Below, piece by piece: positions 20,791 to 30,643 of a stretch of 64,000 nt of DNA. The notes beneath the pieces are model-generated. The model was given only the letters and a program-made list of their open reading frames with translations, was not told the DNA's origin and did not search any database. The position numbers and the translations under genes were made by a program. Positions within the stretch are counted from its first letter, which is position 1, and the number at the start of each line of letters is the position of its first letter. Source of the stretch: an uncultured Aliiroseovarius sp. (GTDB taxonomy: Bacteria > Pseudomonadota > Alphaproteobacteria > Rhodobacterales > Rhodobacteraceae); NCBI RefSeq assembly GCF_947497285.1, contig NZ_CANMFT010000005.1, positions 62,001-126,000 on the forward strand, written 5' to 3'.

Positions 20791-21438
20791 ATGCGTTCCT
20801 TGATCAAGCCAATCACCCTGGCCCTTGTGCTGAGTGCACCCCCTGCCTTGGCCGGACCGGTTGGCTTCGGTGATTGGCGGCAGCACTGGTTTGCGCGCTT
20901 CGCGGATGTGGATTTCACCTATTCAACCGGGTCGCTGGCGGTGCAGGCCAATGCAGCCGTGTCGATCACCTATAAGCTGCTGGACCAGAGCCACTGGGAG
21001 GCTCGGGCGGCGCGCTGGTCTTGGTCGGTGGACCAGACCGTGCCCGGAACGGATTTGCGACTAAAGGGCGGGGATGACCGCAACCTTGCGCTCTATTTCG
21101 CGTTTCTACCCAAGGCCGAGGCGCAACGCTCGGGCGCATCGCGCAACCTTCGCAAATTGCTAAAGCATCCAGAGGGGCGGGTTCTGGTCTATGTCTGGGG
21201 TGGGGATCACGGGCGCGGTGCGGTGCTGCCTTCGCCCTATCTGGGCGCGCGCGGCAAGACCGTGGTGCTCAGGCCATCTGGCACCGGGGCGCATGCGGAA
21301 AAGGTCGATCTGGTTGCGGACTATCGCCGGGCCTTCGGCGAGGCACCCCAGGCGCTGGTCGCGCTGGCCGTGTCGTCTGACAGCGATGACACCAATACGG
21401 TCACGCGCGGACAGATCACGGATTTGGTTTTGAACTAA
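20791..21438 (+). CDS. DUF3047-type secreted protein
   Basis: Signal peptide; WSVDQTVPGTDLRLKGGDDRNLALYFAF and LVYVWGG motifs typical of DUF3047. Confidence 0.7.
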   Translation: MRSLIKPITLALVLSAPPALAGPVGFGDWRQHWFARFADVDFTYSTGSLAVQANAAVSITYKLLDQSHWEARAARWSWSVDQTVPGTDLRLKGGDDRNLALYFAFLPKAEAQRSGASRNLRKLLKHPEGRVLVYVWGGDHGRGAVLPSPYLGARGKTVVLRPSGTGAHAEKVDLVADYRRAFGEAPQALVALAVSSDSDDTNTVTRGQITDLVLN

Positions 21439-21543
21439 CCCCTCATGATCGCAGGAGGAAACCCGCCCGCTCACCGCGTTTTGGTTGAACCTGCCGGGCG
21501 GCGTGCTAGGTTGGCGCAACGCCACTTACAGCTGCGAGGTCCC

Positions 21544-21957
21544 ATGCTGCGTGCCCCCTTGATCCTTCCGCTTCTGATTTTGCCCCTTGCCGCGTGCGAG
21601 CCCAGCGGCCCCTTTGCCGCGAAAGCGACGGGGCCGGACCTGTCCAGCATGACCGGGGGCGAGATCTTTGCCGAAAACTGCGCCGCGTGCCACGGGACGG
21701 ACGCCAAAGGCGGCCCACTGCCAGACGCACCCGACCTGACCACGCTGACCGCCCGCCACAGCGGCAAATTCCCCACCCGCTACGTCATGTCCACCATCGA
21801 CGGCTATGCCAAAGCCGACACCCACGGCCCCATGCCTGAATTTGGCGCCCTTCTGGAGGGCGAAATGGAGGTTTGGGTGGACGAGAAAGGCGTTCAGACG
21901 CCAACACCGGCTGCGCTGATCAGGCTGGCGGAGTATTTGGAGTCTGTGCAGGGGTGA
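21544..21957 (+). CDS. Lipoprotein c-type cytochrome
   Basis: Lipobox LPLAAC; haem motif CAACH in GGEIFAENCAACHGTDAKGGPLPDAPDLTTL. Confidence 0.85.
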   Translation: MLRAPLILPLLILPLAACEPSGPFAAKATGPDLSSMTGGEIFAENCAACHGTDAKGGPLPDAPDLTTLTARHSGKFPTRYVMSTIDGYAKADTHGPMPEFGALLEGEMEVWVDEKGVQTPTPAALIRLAEYLESVQG

Positions 21958-21976
21958 GATTTCGCGGACCTTCCGT

Positions 21977-22159
21977 CCGGTCGATAGACCGGGCAGCGCC
22001 CCGTCGACCTCTCGGTGTTTGCTTGCAATCATCGAGAGGTAATCCGCCCCACGGGAGGGCGCTTTTGCAACGCATCAACATGCGGAACGGGATCAGGTGT
22101 GGTGAGCGGGTGCCTCACGAGAGGGATACGTGCGCCGACCCAGGGTCGGGCGCTGCCCG
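21977..22159. other. Multi-hairpin non-coding element (candidate structured RNA or intergenic repeat)
   Basis: Hairpin CCGGTC-GATA-GACCGG (21977-21992); perfect 12-bp outer stem CGGGCAGCGCCC (21990-22001) / GGGCGCTGCCCG (22148-22159); inner stems ACCTCTCG/CGAGAGGT (22007-22014/22033-22040), CGCAT/ATGCG (22071-22075/22080-22084), CCGAC/GTCGG (22135-22139/22145-22149). Confidence 0.6.
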
Positions 22160-22233
22160 TCCCTTTAGCACGCAAAGATGCCAGAAACGGACATCGCGGT
22201 TAGTTGGTTTAGTCATAGTCCAAAATGCAACCC

Positions 22234-22641
22234 CTAATTTCTGGGCCGTAAAAATGTCTGCCCGCTGGAATTGGTGACTAGATCAAAACTTGGGGTGCTA
22301 GCAGCCCATTCAGTGCAGGTCTTGTCCAAACGCTTTCGCACTCCGTGGTTATCTAGAAAACTAACAGGTACTTCGCCATCTGGGAGTAATGCCGATAGGG
22401 CCCAAATCATCGCTTCAAACGTTCTTTGCCGGTCCCGGTTTGGGGGATAGGCTTTTGTCGGCGCCTCAACTTCCCAGGAATGATCAGGGCGCCAGGTAGA
22501 AATTGGGACGGAGGCAGGCCTGCCGCTATCGCCAGCGAATAAGAATTGAATTCGATTGCCGCCGATCTGAACTGTGACGGTTTTCACAGGCTCATCTCTC
22601 TCGCCCTCTATAATAAGGTCTAGCCTCTGGAGATTACACAT
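22234..22641 (-). CDS. Orphan hypothetical protein immediately downstream of parE
   Basis: ORF MCNLQRLDLIIEGERDEPVKTVTVQIGGNRIQFLF...; lower GC than neighbours; start overlaps the parE 3' end. Confidence 0.55.
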   Translation of the reverse strand: MCNLQRLDLIIEGERDEPVKTVTVQIGGNRIQFLFAGDSGRPASVPISTWRPDHSWEVEAPTKAYPPNRDRQRTFEAMIWALSALLPDGEVPVSFLDNHGVRKRLDKTCTEWAASTPSFDLVTNSSGQTFLRPRN

Positions 22642-24592
22642 CCAACTCCTCCACAAACCGCGCGTTCTCTTGGATATACTGGAACCGCAATTCCGGCTTC
22701 TTCCCCATCAACTGCTCGACCAAAGCCGCTGTCTCACCCGGTTCATCCTCGTCAATCGTGACGCGGATCAGCTTGCGGGACGCCGGGTCCATCGTGGTTT
22801 CTTTCAGGTCTTTCGCGTCCATCTCGCCCAGACCCTTGAACCGGCTGACGTCGATCTTGCCTTTGCCGCCCAGACCTTTCTCCAGCCACTCATCCCGCTC
22901 GGCCTCGTCAAGACAATAGACGCGTTTGGCGCCTTGGGTCAGGCGAAACAGTGGCGGGCAGGCCAGATACAGGTGGCCGGTGTCGATCATCGGGCGCATT
23001 TGGGTGAAGAAGAACGTCATCAACAGCGCCGCGATATGCGCGCCGTCGACGTCCGCGTCGGTCATGATGATGATTTTGTCATAGCGCAGGTCGTCGACGT
23101 TGAACCTTGTGCCCAGCCCGACGCCAAGGGCTTGGGTCAGGTCGCTGATTTCGGCATTGGTGCCGATTTTTGAGCCTGCCGCGCCCAGCACGTTCAGGAT
23201 TTTCCCGCGCAGGGGCAAAAGCGCCTGCGTCTTACGACTGCGCGCCATTTTGGCCGACCCACCGGCCGAGTCGCCCTCGACAATAAACAGCTCGGTGCCT
23301 TCGCGGTTGGTGGCGGAGCAATCGACCAGCTTGCCGGGTAGGCGCAGTTTCTTGGTGGCGGTCTTGCGCTGCGTCTCTTTTTCCTGCCGGCGGCGCAGGC
23401 GTTCTTCGGCGCGCAGGACGAGGAAATCAAGGATTGCACCGGCGGATTTCGTGTCCGCCGCCAGCCAGTTGTCAAAATGGTCGCGCACGGATTGTTCGAC
23501 CATCTTGGTGGCGCTTTCCGTGGACAGTCGGTCCTTGGTTTGCCCCACGAAAGACGGGTCGGCGATGAAGCACGACACCAGCGCGCAGCCGCCTGTCATC
23601 AGGTCGTCGCGGGTGATATTGGCGGCCTTCTTGTTGCCCACCAGCTCTCCATACGCCTTGATGCCCTTCAGCATCGCGGCCCAGAACCCGGTGACATGGG
23701 TGCCGCCTTCTGGTGTCGGCACGGTGTTACAGTAGGATTGCAGGTAGCCATCCATCGACGGCGTCCAGTTGATCGCCCATTCGACATAGCCGGGTTGGTT
23801 AAACCGCTCCTGAAACGTGACTTTGCCGGCAAACGGCGCATCGGCATAGACCGACGCGCTGCCCAGTGTTTCTTTTAGGTAATCGGACAGGCCCCCGGGG
23901 AAGTGGAACACCGCCTCGGTCGGGGTTTCGCCGTCGTCGATATGGGATTTCCAGCGGATTTCAACGCCCGAGAACAGATAGGCCTTGGACCGCACCAGCG
24001 TGAACAGCCGTTTGGGCTTGAACCTGTGGTGGCCAAAGATTTCCTCGTCCGCATGGAAGGTGATGTCGGTGCCGCGTCGGTTGGGGGCCGCGCCGATTTT
24101 CTCAACCGGGCCAAGAGGGATGCCGCGCGAAAAGCGTTGCTCGAACAGTTCTTTGTTCTTCGCCACCTGCACGACCATCGTGTCTGACAGAGCGTTCACC
24201 ACGGACGAGCCAACGCCGTGCAGACCGCCTGATGTCTGATACGCCTTGCCCGAAAACTTGCCGCCCGCGTGCAGTGTGCACAAGATCACCTCAAGCGCGG
24301 ATTTGTCGGGGAACTTCGGGTGCGGATCAATCGGGATGCCGCGCCCGTTGTCGCGGACCGTCACGGCGTAATCTTCGTGCAGCTCAACCTCGATCCGGTT
24401 GGCGTGACCCGCGACCGCTTCGTCCATCGAGTTGTCAAGGATTTCTGCCACCATATGGTGCAGCGCGCGTTCATCCGTGCCGCCGATATACATGCCGGGC
24501 CGTTGGCGAACGGGTTCAAGGCCCTCAAGCACCTCGATGGACGAGGCGTCGTAGTCGTCAGGCCCTTGGCCGGCCAGAAGGTCTTGGCTCAT
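22634..24592 (-). CDS. parE: DNA topoisomerase IV subunit B
   Basis: GHJK ATPase motifs, GLHGVGSSVVNALS, FIVEGDSAGGSAKMARSRKTQALLPLRGKILNV, MTDADVDGAHIAALLMTFFF. Confidence 0.95.
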   Translation of the reverse strand: MSQDLLAGQGPDDYDASSIEVLEGLEPVRQRPGMYIGGTDERALHHMVAEILDNSMDEAVAGHANRIEVELHEDYAVTVRDNGRGIPIDPHPKFPDKSALEVILCTLHAGGKFSGKAYQTSGGLHGVGSSVVNALSDTMVVQVAKNKELFEQRFSRGIPLGPVEKIGAAPNRRGTDITFHADEEIFGHHRFKPKRLFTLVRSKAYLFSGVEIRWKSHIDDGETPTEAVFHFPGGLSDYLKETLGSASVYADAPFAGKVTFQERFNQPGYVEWAINWTPSMDGYLQSYCNTVPTPEGGTHVTGFWAAMLKGIKAYGELVGNKKAANITRDDLMTGGCALVSCFIADPSFVGQTKDRLSTESATKMVEQSVRDHFDNWLAADTKSAGAILDFLVLRAEERLRRRQEKETQRKTATKKLRLPGKLVDCSATNREGTELFIVEGDSAGGSAKMARSRKTQALLPLRGKILNVLGAAGSKIGTNAEISDLTQALGVGLGTRFNVDDLRYDKIIIMTDADVDGAHIAALLMTFFFTQMRPMIDTGHLYLACPPLFRLTQGAKRVYCLDEAERDEWLEKGLGGKGKIDVSRFKGLGEMDAKDLKETTMDPASRKLIRVTIDEDEPGETAALVEQLMGKKPELRFQYIQENARFVEELDV

Positions 24593-24750
24593 TTACATAC
24601 TGCCCTGAATGCTGCTCTGGTTTGTTCTGCTGTGTTCTGAGCGGGCATTATGGCAGAGCCAGCACACGGGGAAAAGAGCGTGTCGGCCTTGGGCTTTCTT
24701 TTCTGCCCTTTTTCACTACGCTCTGCACGAAGAGTGAAAGGGACGCGACC

Positions 24751-26199
24751 ATGAGTGAACCCCCAGAGCAGCCCGGATCTGAGCGCCAATCAGATGGCGC
24801 TGCGCTTACGCCAGACGATTGGGAGGCGTTTCGCAACGGCGCGCACCAGCTTTTGGATCGATGCATCAACCAAATGCGCGACAGCGAGGATCACCCGTGG
24901 CAGGCACCCCCTTCAGATATCGCCAAGCGATACGCGATTGGCCCGGACCGTGACCTTTTGAGCAGCCTCACCGATGACGTGTTGCCCTTTCATGGCGGTA
25001 ATACCCACCCGAAATTTTGGGGCTGGGTGCAGGGCAGTGGGCTGGCGTCGGATCTGTTGGCGGGGATGGTCACCGCGACGCTGAACGCCAACCTTGGCGG
25101 ACGCCACCATGGTGCGAATGAAATGGAACGGGCCGTCGTGGACTGGACCCGGCAGCAAATGGGGTTTGGGCCGCAGGCAAGTGGCGTGCTGGTCACCGGC
25201 AGTTCGCAGGCGACAGTGATCGCGCTTCACGCTGCGCGAGTGCACTGCCAGCCGGATACCCGAAGCGCCGGCAGCGCCCAAGGCCTGACAGTTTACGCCG
25301 GTGAAGGGGTGCACAATGCGACGCTGAAAGCGGTCGAACTGCTGGGTCTGGGGCGCAGCGCGTTGCGCCTTGTGCCGCAGCATGAGGGCGCGATTGATAC
25401 AGGAGTGCTGCGACAGACGATTGCGCAGGACACAGCGCTGGGGTTACGCCCGATGGCGATTGTCGCAACGGCCGGGTCGGTCGATACCGGCAGTTTTGAC
25501 GACCTGTCCGCGCTGGCAGATACTGCGCGCGACACAGGGGTCTGGCTGCATGTTGATGGGGCGTTTGGGGCGTGGACCCGGCTTGCCGCGGACCCCTGGC
25601 ATGCGCTGACCAACGGCATAGAGCGCGCCGACAGTATCGCGCTGGATTTTCACAAGTGGATGTATGTGGGTTATGATTGCGCAATGGCGTTGCTCGCAGA
25701 TAAAGGCGCGCATCGTGCGGCCTTCGCGACGCGCCCGGCCTATCTGAAAGGCGCCGAAGGTGGGTTGGCCGCCGGAGAGCCTTGGTTTTGCGACTACGGC
25801 ACCGATCTGTCACGCGGCAATCGGGCGCTTAGGGTCTGGTGCGCGCTTCAGATGTTCGGGCGCGATGCCTTTTGCACGGCGATCACGCGCAACTGCGCTC
25901 AGGCCAAATTGATGGCAGATCTGGTTGAGGCGCGCGGCATGGAACTGATGGCCCCTGTCGTGTCGAATGTTTGTGTTTTCAACGCCGCTCCACACCTGCC
26001 CGCCGATGAACAATCCGCCCTGAACAGCAAAATCGCCACGGCGCTTCAGATCGAACAGCAGACGGTCTTTTCGACCACAACGCTTGCGGGGGTCACATGC
26101 CTGCGGGCGGCGATTACCAACCACCGGACAGACGACCACCATATTCGTGAGGCAATCAACGCTGTTCAGGCCATCGCGCAGGCCGTGCCTAGTCCTTGA
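24751..26199 (+). CDS. Group II PLP-dependent decarboxylase (aromatic amino acid/tyrosine decarboxylase-like)
   Basis: [51 protein letters not shown] (PLP lysine). ATG at 24751 used; the longer listed ORF runs antisense through parE. Confidence 0.88.
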   Translation: MSEPPEQPGSERQSDGAALTPDDWEAFRNGAHQLLDRCINQMRDSEDHPWQAPPSDIAKRYAIGPDRDLLSSLTDDVLPFHGGNTHPKFWGWVQGSGLASDLLAGMVTATLNANLGGRHHGANEMERAVVDWTRQQMGFGPQASGVLVTGSSQATVIALHAARVHCQPDTRSAGSAQGLTVYAGEGVHNATLKAVELLGLGRSALRLVPQHEGAIDTGVLRQTIAQDTALGLRPMAIVATAGSVDTGSFDDLSALADTARDTGVWLHVDGAFGAWTRLAADPWHALTNGIERADSIALDFHKWMYVGYDCAMALLADKGAHRAAFATRPAYLKGAEGGLAAGEPWFCDYGTDLSRGNRALRVWCALQMFGRDAFCTAITRNCAQAKLMADLVEARGMELMAPVVSNVCVFNAAPHLPADEQSALNSKIATALQIEQQTVFSTTTLAGVTCLRAAITNHRTDDHHIREAINAVQAIAQAVPSP

Positions 26200-26959
26200 A
26201 CGGGTCGTCGGGATAGGTGACACTGGCAAGGTAAAGCCCATCGGGCGAGCACACCGGCCCGCAGGCCGCGCGGTTGCGCGCCTCTAGCGCGCGACTGACA
26301 TCATCGGGCACCCATGCACCGATCCCCACCCGCTCCAGCGTGCCAACGAAGCTGCGCACCTGGTTGTGCAGAAACGACCGGGCGCGCACGTGAAAGCGAT
26401 ACTCGGTGCCGTTGGGGATCTCGACCTGCTCTACGCGCAATTCGCCCAGCGTCTTGACCGGGCTGTCTGCCTGACAAACGGTTGAGCGAAAGGTGGTGAA
26501 GTCATGGCGCCCCAACAAACGATCCGCACCGGCCTGCATGGCGTCCGCGTCCAGCTTGTGTTTGATATGCCACGCCAGCCCGCGATCATGGGTCAGTGGG
26601 GCGCGGCGGGAAATCAGGCGATACAGATACCGTCGCTCTAGCGCCGAGAAGCGCGCGTGGAAATCATCGTCAACGCGGGCGCAATCGACAATCGCGACCC
26701 GCAACCCGCGTAGATGAAAATTCAGTGCCTCGGACAGCCGGAAGGCATCCCAATCTTTTGTTAGATCGCAATGGGCCACCTGTGCCAGCCCATGCACACC
26801 TGCATCGGTGCGCCCAGCCGCCGCGATATTGTGCGCGCCGGGTTCAAGTTTCGCCAGCGCAGCCTCGATCGCCCCCTGAACCGAGGGTTGCTCTTTCTGG
26901 CGCTGCCAACCGGCAAAACCTGCGCCGTGATATTCGATCTTCAAAGCGTATCTGGGCAT
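26189..26959 (-). CDS. truA: tRNA pseudouridine synthase A (positions 38-40)
   Basis: [58 protein letters not shown]. Confidence 0.95.
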   Translation of the reverse strand: MPRYALKIEYHGAGFAGWQRQKEQPSVQGAIEAALAKLEPGAHNIAAAGRTDAGVHGLAQVAHCDLTKDWDAFRLSEALNFHLRGLRVAIVDCARVDDDFHARFSALERRYLYRLISRRAPLTHDRGLAWHIKHKLDADAMQAGADRLLGRHDFTTFRSTVCQADSPVKTLGELRVEQVEIPNGTEYRFHVRARSFLHNQVRSFVGTLERVGIGAWVPDDVSRALEARNRAACGPVCSPDGLYLASVTYPDDPFKD

Positions 26960-27091
26960 GGCATTCCGCATACCGCGCGATGACGGTGCGGGCAAGGCGC
27001 GACTCCAAGGGGAGAGCGCATTGAAAGCTCCCCTCTGGCACATGGGTGTCCGCGCGCCTATGTTCAGCCTAATTGAAAGACGGAGGCACCT

Positions 27092-28507
27092 GTGGGGCTA
27101 GGCGATATCGCAGACAGTATCACGCGTCAGATCGAAGCGATCGGCGACGCGACCAGCGAGGCGCTGTTCGAACCGGTGATCCGCTTGGGCGTGACCGGGT
27201 TGTCACGCGCGGGCAAGACCGTTTTCATTACGTCGCTGGTGGCAAACCTGATGAACAGGGGGCGAATGTCCGGCCTGATGGCAGCGGCCGATGGGCGTAT
27301 TCAAACGGCGTTTCTGCAACCTCAGCCAGACGATACGGTGCCGCGTTTCGATTTCGAAACACATCTGGCGGCGATGACCGGGCCGACCCCGCATTGGCCT
27401 GCCTCAACCCGCGCGACGTCGGAGTTGCGGCTGTCGTTTCGGGTTCAGCCCTCGGGTCTGTTGGGTGGGCTGCGTGGGCCGCGCACCGTGCATCTGGATA
27501 TCGTGGATTACCCCGGTGAATGGCTGTTGGATTTGTCACTGCTGGACCTCAGCTATACCGATTGGGCCGCGCAGGTGTTGGACCGGATCGCGGACCGCCC
27601 CCAGGCGGACAGCTATCTGGGCATGCTTCAGGGCATCGATGGGGCCGCACCGCTTGACGAAATGGAGGCCAAGCGCCTTGCTGGCGGATTTGCCGGCTAT
27701 CTGACCGCCGCGCGCGAGGATGGATATAGCGACTGCACGCCGGGGCGTTTCCTGCTGCCCGGCGATATGGAGGGAAGCCCGGCCCTGACCTTCGCCCCGA
27801 TCCCGCATCCCGACACCACCCCGCGCAAAAGCTTGTGGCGCGAGATGGAGCGCCGGTTCGAGGCCTATAAATCCCGCGTGGTAAAACCGTTCTTCCGCAA
27901 TCATTTCGCCAAGATCGACCGTCAGATCGTGCTGGTGGATGTGCTGGGCGCGATCCATTCCGGCCCCGCTGCGCTGGAAGACCTGCGCCGCGCGATGGCC
28001 GAGATCCTGACCGCCTTTCGCCCCGGCGCGAATGCGTTTCTCAGCTCGATCTTCTTGGGGCGGCGGGTCGAACGCATCCTCTTTGCCGCCACCAAGGCCG
28101 ACCACCTGCATCACAGCCAGCACCCCCGCCTGACCGCGATCACCGAGGCGCTTTTGCGCGAAGCCCGTGATCGCGCAGATTTTGCGGGCGCCAAGACCGC
28201 CGCGATGTCCATCGCCGCGCTGCGCACCACGGTCGAGGAACGGTTGGAGCATGACGGCCAAACGCTTGACTGCGTGCGCGGGACGTTGCTGGACAGCGGC
28301 AAGACGGCCGCGTTCTATCCCGGCGCGCTGCCCGATGACCCATCCCGCCTTCTGTCGCCCGCGCGTGACGGGGCCGAGGCGTGGTTGGATGCAGATTACC
28401 AGATCATGCGGTTTGCGCCTGCCGCTGTCACGCTCAGACCCGGCGAGGGGCCGCCGCATATCCGGCTGGACAAGGCCGCGGAATTTCTGATCGGGGATCG
28501 CCTGTGA
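27092..28507 (+). CDS. YcjX family (DUF463) GTPase-like protein
   Basis: [26 protein letters not shown] (P-loop), [32 protein letters not shown]. Confidence 0.88.
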   Translation: MGLGDIADSITRQIEAIGDATSEALFEPVIRLGVTGLSRAGKTVFITSLVANLMNRGRMSGLMAAADGRIQTAFLQPQPDDTVPRFDFETHLAAMTGPTPHWPASTRATSELRLSFRVQPSGLLGGLRGPRTVHLDIVDYPGEWLLDLSLLDLSYTDWAAQVLDRIADRPQADSYLGMLQGIDGAAPLDEMEAKRLAGGFAGYLTAAREDGYSDCTPGRFLLPGDMEGSPALTFAPIPHPDTTPRKSLWREMERRFEAYKSRVVKPFFRNHFAKIDRQIVLVDVLGAIHSGPAALEDLRRAMAEILTAFRPGANAFLSSIFLGRRVERILFAATKADHLHHSQHPRLTAITEALLREARDRADFAGAKTAAMSIAALRTTVEERLEHDGQTLDCVRGTLLDSGKTAAFYPGALPDDPSRLLSPARDGAEAWLDADYQIMRFAPAAVTLRPGEGPPHIRLDKAAEFLIGDRL

Positions 28508-28938
28508 TGATCGCGCCAGCAACCCCGGCGGACGTGCCCGCGATTGCCAATATCCTGACCGGTTGGGTGGCCGCGACGCCGTGGATGCCGCGCGTCCACA
28601 GCCGCGCGGATGAAAAGGGGTTCGCGCGGATGCTGGTGGATCGCGGCTGGACCGTGGTCGCGCGTGAACGGGGCCGCGTGCGGGGGTTTCTGGCCCGTGA
28701 CGGGGGCGAGGTTCATGCGCTCTACCTGTCGCCTGCCGCGCGTGGTCGGGGCATGGGCAAGGCGCTGCTGGATCAGGCTAAAACCGCCCGCGCCGATCTC
28801 GCGTTGTTTGCGTTTCAAGCCAACGAAGGCGCCTGTCGCTTCTATCGGCGCGAGGGCTTCACCGAGGCGTTTCGCACCGATGGCGCGGGCAATGACGAAA
28901 ACCTGCCGGACATACGGTTCATCTGGAGGGCCGCGTGA
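28507..28938 (+). CDS. GNAT family N-acetyltransferase
   Basis: ALYLSPAARGRGMGKALLDQAKTAR...LFAFQANEGACRFYRREGFTEAFRTDG. Confidence 0.85.
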   Translation: MIAPATPADVPAIANILTGWVAATPWMPRVHSRADEKGFARMLVDRGWTVVARERGRVRGFLARDGGEVHALYLSPAARGRGMGKALLDQAKTARADLALFAFQANEGACRFYRREGFTEAFRTDGAGNDENLPDIRFIWRAA

Positions 28939-29954
28939 TGGCTGACACCCCAAAGAAGTCCACGGGCCCGGTCCTGATCGAATTGGGTGATGCGCCACGG
29001 GCCACGCCCGCCGACGCCCCGCCGGTGCCCGAGTTGGCCGCGGTCGATGCCACGGGGACCGCGATGCAAGGCGCGATCAGTTTTGCGGGCCGTAAACGGT
29101 CGCGTCTGGCGCGTTGGTTCTGGTCGCTTCTCATGGCGATCATGGGGTTTGTGCTGTCGGTCGCCGCCTACGACTTCGTGACGGGTCTGATCGAACGCCA
29201 GCCTCTGCTGGGATATGCAGCGCTGGGTCTGGTCGCGGCGTTCATTCTGGTTCTGCTGGTCATTGCGCTGAAGGAATGGGTGGCCTTCGCCCGGTTGCGG
29301 CGCGTCGACAGCCTGCACCGCGCGTCTGAAGCTGCGATTGCCCATGGCGACCTGACCGAGGCGCGGCGCGTGGTGGACCGCCTGAAGCAGCTTTACCACG
29401 GGCGCGACGATCTGCGCTGGGGGCTGGAACGCATGACCGAGCGCGAAGGCGATGCTTTCGACGCCGACACACTGTTTGCTTTGGCTGAGGCCGAGTTGAT
29501 GGCCCCGCTGGACGCCGCCGCCTTGAAAGAGGTCGAAGCCGCCGCCCGTCAGGTCGCGACCGTCACCGCCATCGTGCCGATCGCACTGGCCGATGTAGCA
29601 ACAGCCCTGACGGCCAATATCCGTATGATCCGCCGCGTGGCCGAGATCTATGGCGGTCGCTCTGGTGCGCTGGGCAGTTGGCGGCTGACCCGCGCTGTGA
29701 TGGCGCATCTTGTCGCCACCGGGGCCGTCGCGGTGGGGGATGACATGATCGGGTCGCTGGCTGGCGGTGGGATGCTGTCCAAGCTCAGCCGCCGGTTTGG
29801 CGAAGGCGTGGTGAATGGCGCGCTGACCGCCCGCGTGGGTGTGGCCGCGCTTGAGGTCTGTCGCCCGCTGCCCTTCGGCCCCAAGAAACGCCCAAGCGTC
29901 ACCGGAATTGTGAAACGTGCCCTGACAGGGCTGTTCGGGACGAAGTCAGAATAG
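28935..29954 (+). CDS. YcjF/TIGR01620-like membrane protein
   Basis: Two TM helices, then TALTANIRMIRRVAEIYGGRSGALGSWRLTRAVMAHLVATGAVAVGDDM; linked to the YcjX homologue. Confidence 0.82.
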   Translation: MMADTPKKSTGPVLIELGDAPRATPADAPPVPELAAVDATGTAMQGAISFAGRKRSRLARWFWSLLMAIMGFVLSVAAYDFVTGLIERQPLLGYAALGLVAAFILVLLVIALKEWVAFARLRRVDSLHRASEAAIAHGDLTEARRVVDRLKQLYHGRDDLRWGLERMTEREGDAFDADTLFALAEAELMAPLDAAALKEVEAAARQVATVTAIVPIALADVATALTANIRMIRRVAEIYGGRSGALGSWRLTRAVMAHLVATGAVAVGDDMIGSLAGGGMLSKLSRRFGEGVVNGALTARVGVAALEVCRPLPFGPKKRPSVTGIVKRALTGLFGTKSE

Positions 29955-30371
29955 TTTGGGCGGGGCAGAGGCAGGCCTGCGCGTATCCTCCATCTGGAAC
30001 TTGAAGGCCCGTCCGATGCGCTGCGCCAAGGCGATCCACGTATTGGCCAGATCTTCGGGTAGTTCCTGACGCAATACCTCCTCGAACATCTCAAGCCACG
30101 GGGCGAAATGCTCCAGCCGGATGTCGGGCGACCCAACATGAACGCGCATCGGGTTCCCGTCATACCCTTTCTCACGCAAGATCGCGTTGCGCCAAAAGCT
30201 TTCAATCTTGTCGATATGGGCGGCCCACTCGGCGTCGGTTTCGCCTATATGGGCGTTGAACACCGGGCCAAGCTCGGGGTGGCGTCGAATGCGCGTATAA
30301 AACACCTGCATGACCCGCGCGATCTGGTCGCCGGACACGGGAAAGCGGGCAAGGGGGTTGAGGTCAGTCAT
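29946..30371 (-). CDS. Group III truncated haemoglobin
   Basis: FYTRIRRHPELGPVFNAHIGE...WAAHIDKIESFWRNAILREKGYDGNPMRVHVG...HFAPWLEMFEEVL. Confidence 0.85.
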   Translation of the reverse strand: MTDLNPLARFPVSGDQIARVMQVFYTRIRRHPELGPVFNAHIGETDAEWAAHIDKIESFWRNAILREKGYDGNPMRVHVGSPDIRLEHFAPWLEMFEEVLRQELPEDLANTWIALAQRIGRAFKFQMEDTRRPASAPPKLF

Positions 30372-30382
30372 GGTGGCTCCTG

Positions 30383-30409
30383 CTAATCTGATGCTTTTAG
30401 TCAGATTAG
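30383..30409 (-). promoter_or_regulatory. Perfect inverted-repeat operator candidate upstream of the truncated haemoglobin gene
   Basis: CTAATCTGA (30383-30391) N9 TCAGATTAG (30401-30409), containing TGA-N9-TCA; about 12 bp from the start codon. Confidence 0.65.
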
Positions 30410-30643
30410 TGTGCGGGCGAAAGAGACAATTGCGCGCACCACGTCATGATCTTTGCCGGTCTGCCAAGTCTTTACGCCGCCGACCCACGCGCCTATAACG
30501 CGCCCATGATGCACGCCAAAGCCATCATTATTCGAATTATCAGCCCGGCGCTCTGACCCACTGAGCCGCCGGGACAAGGCGTATGGACGACCCGCGCCGA
30601 CCCATCCGATAGATTGCGAAATATCCTGAAAAGGACCGGACAC

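Noticed and set aside
24232-24750. N-terminal extension of the PLP decarboxylase ORF
   Set aside because: Runs antisense through parE; the decarboxylase starts at ATG 24751.
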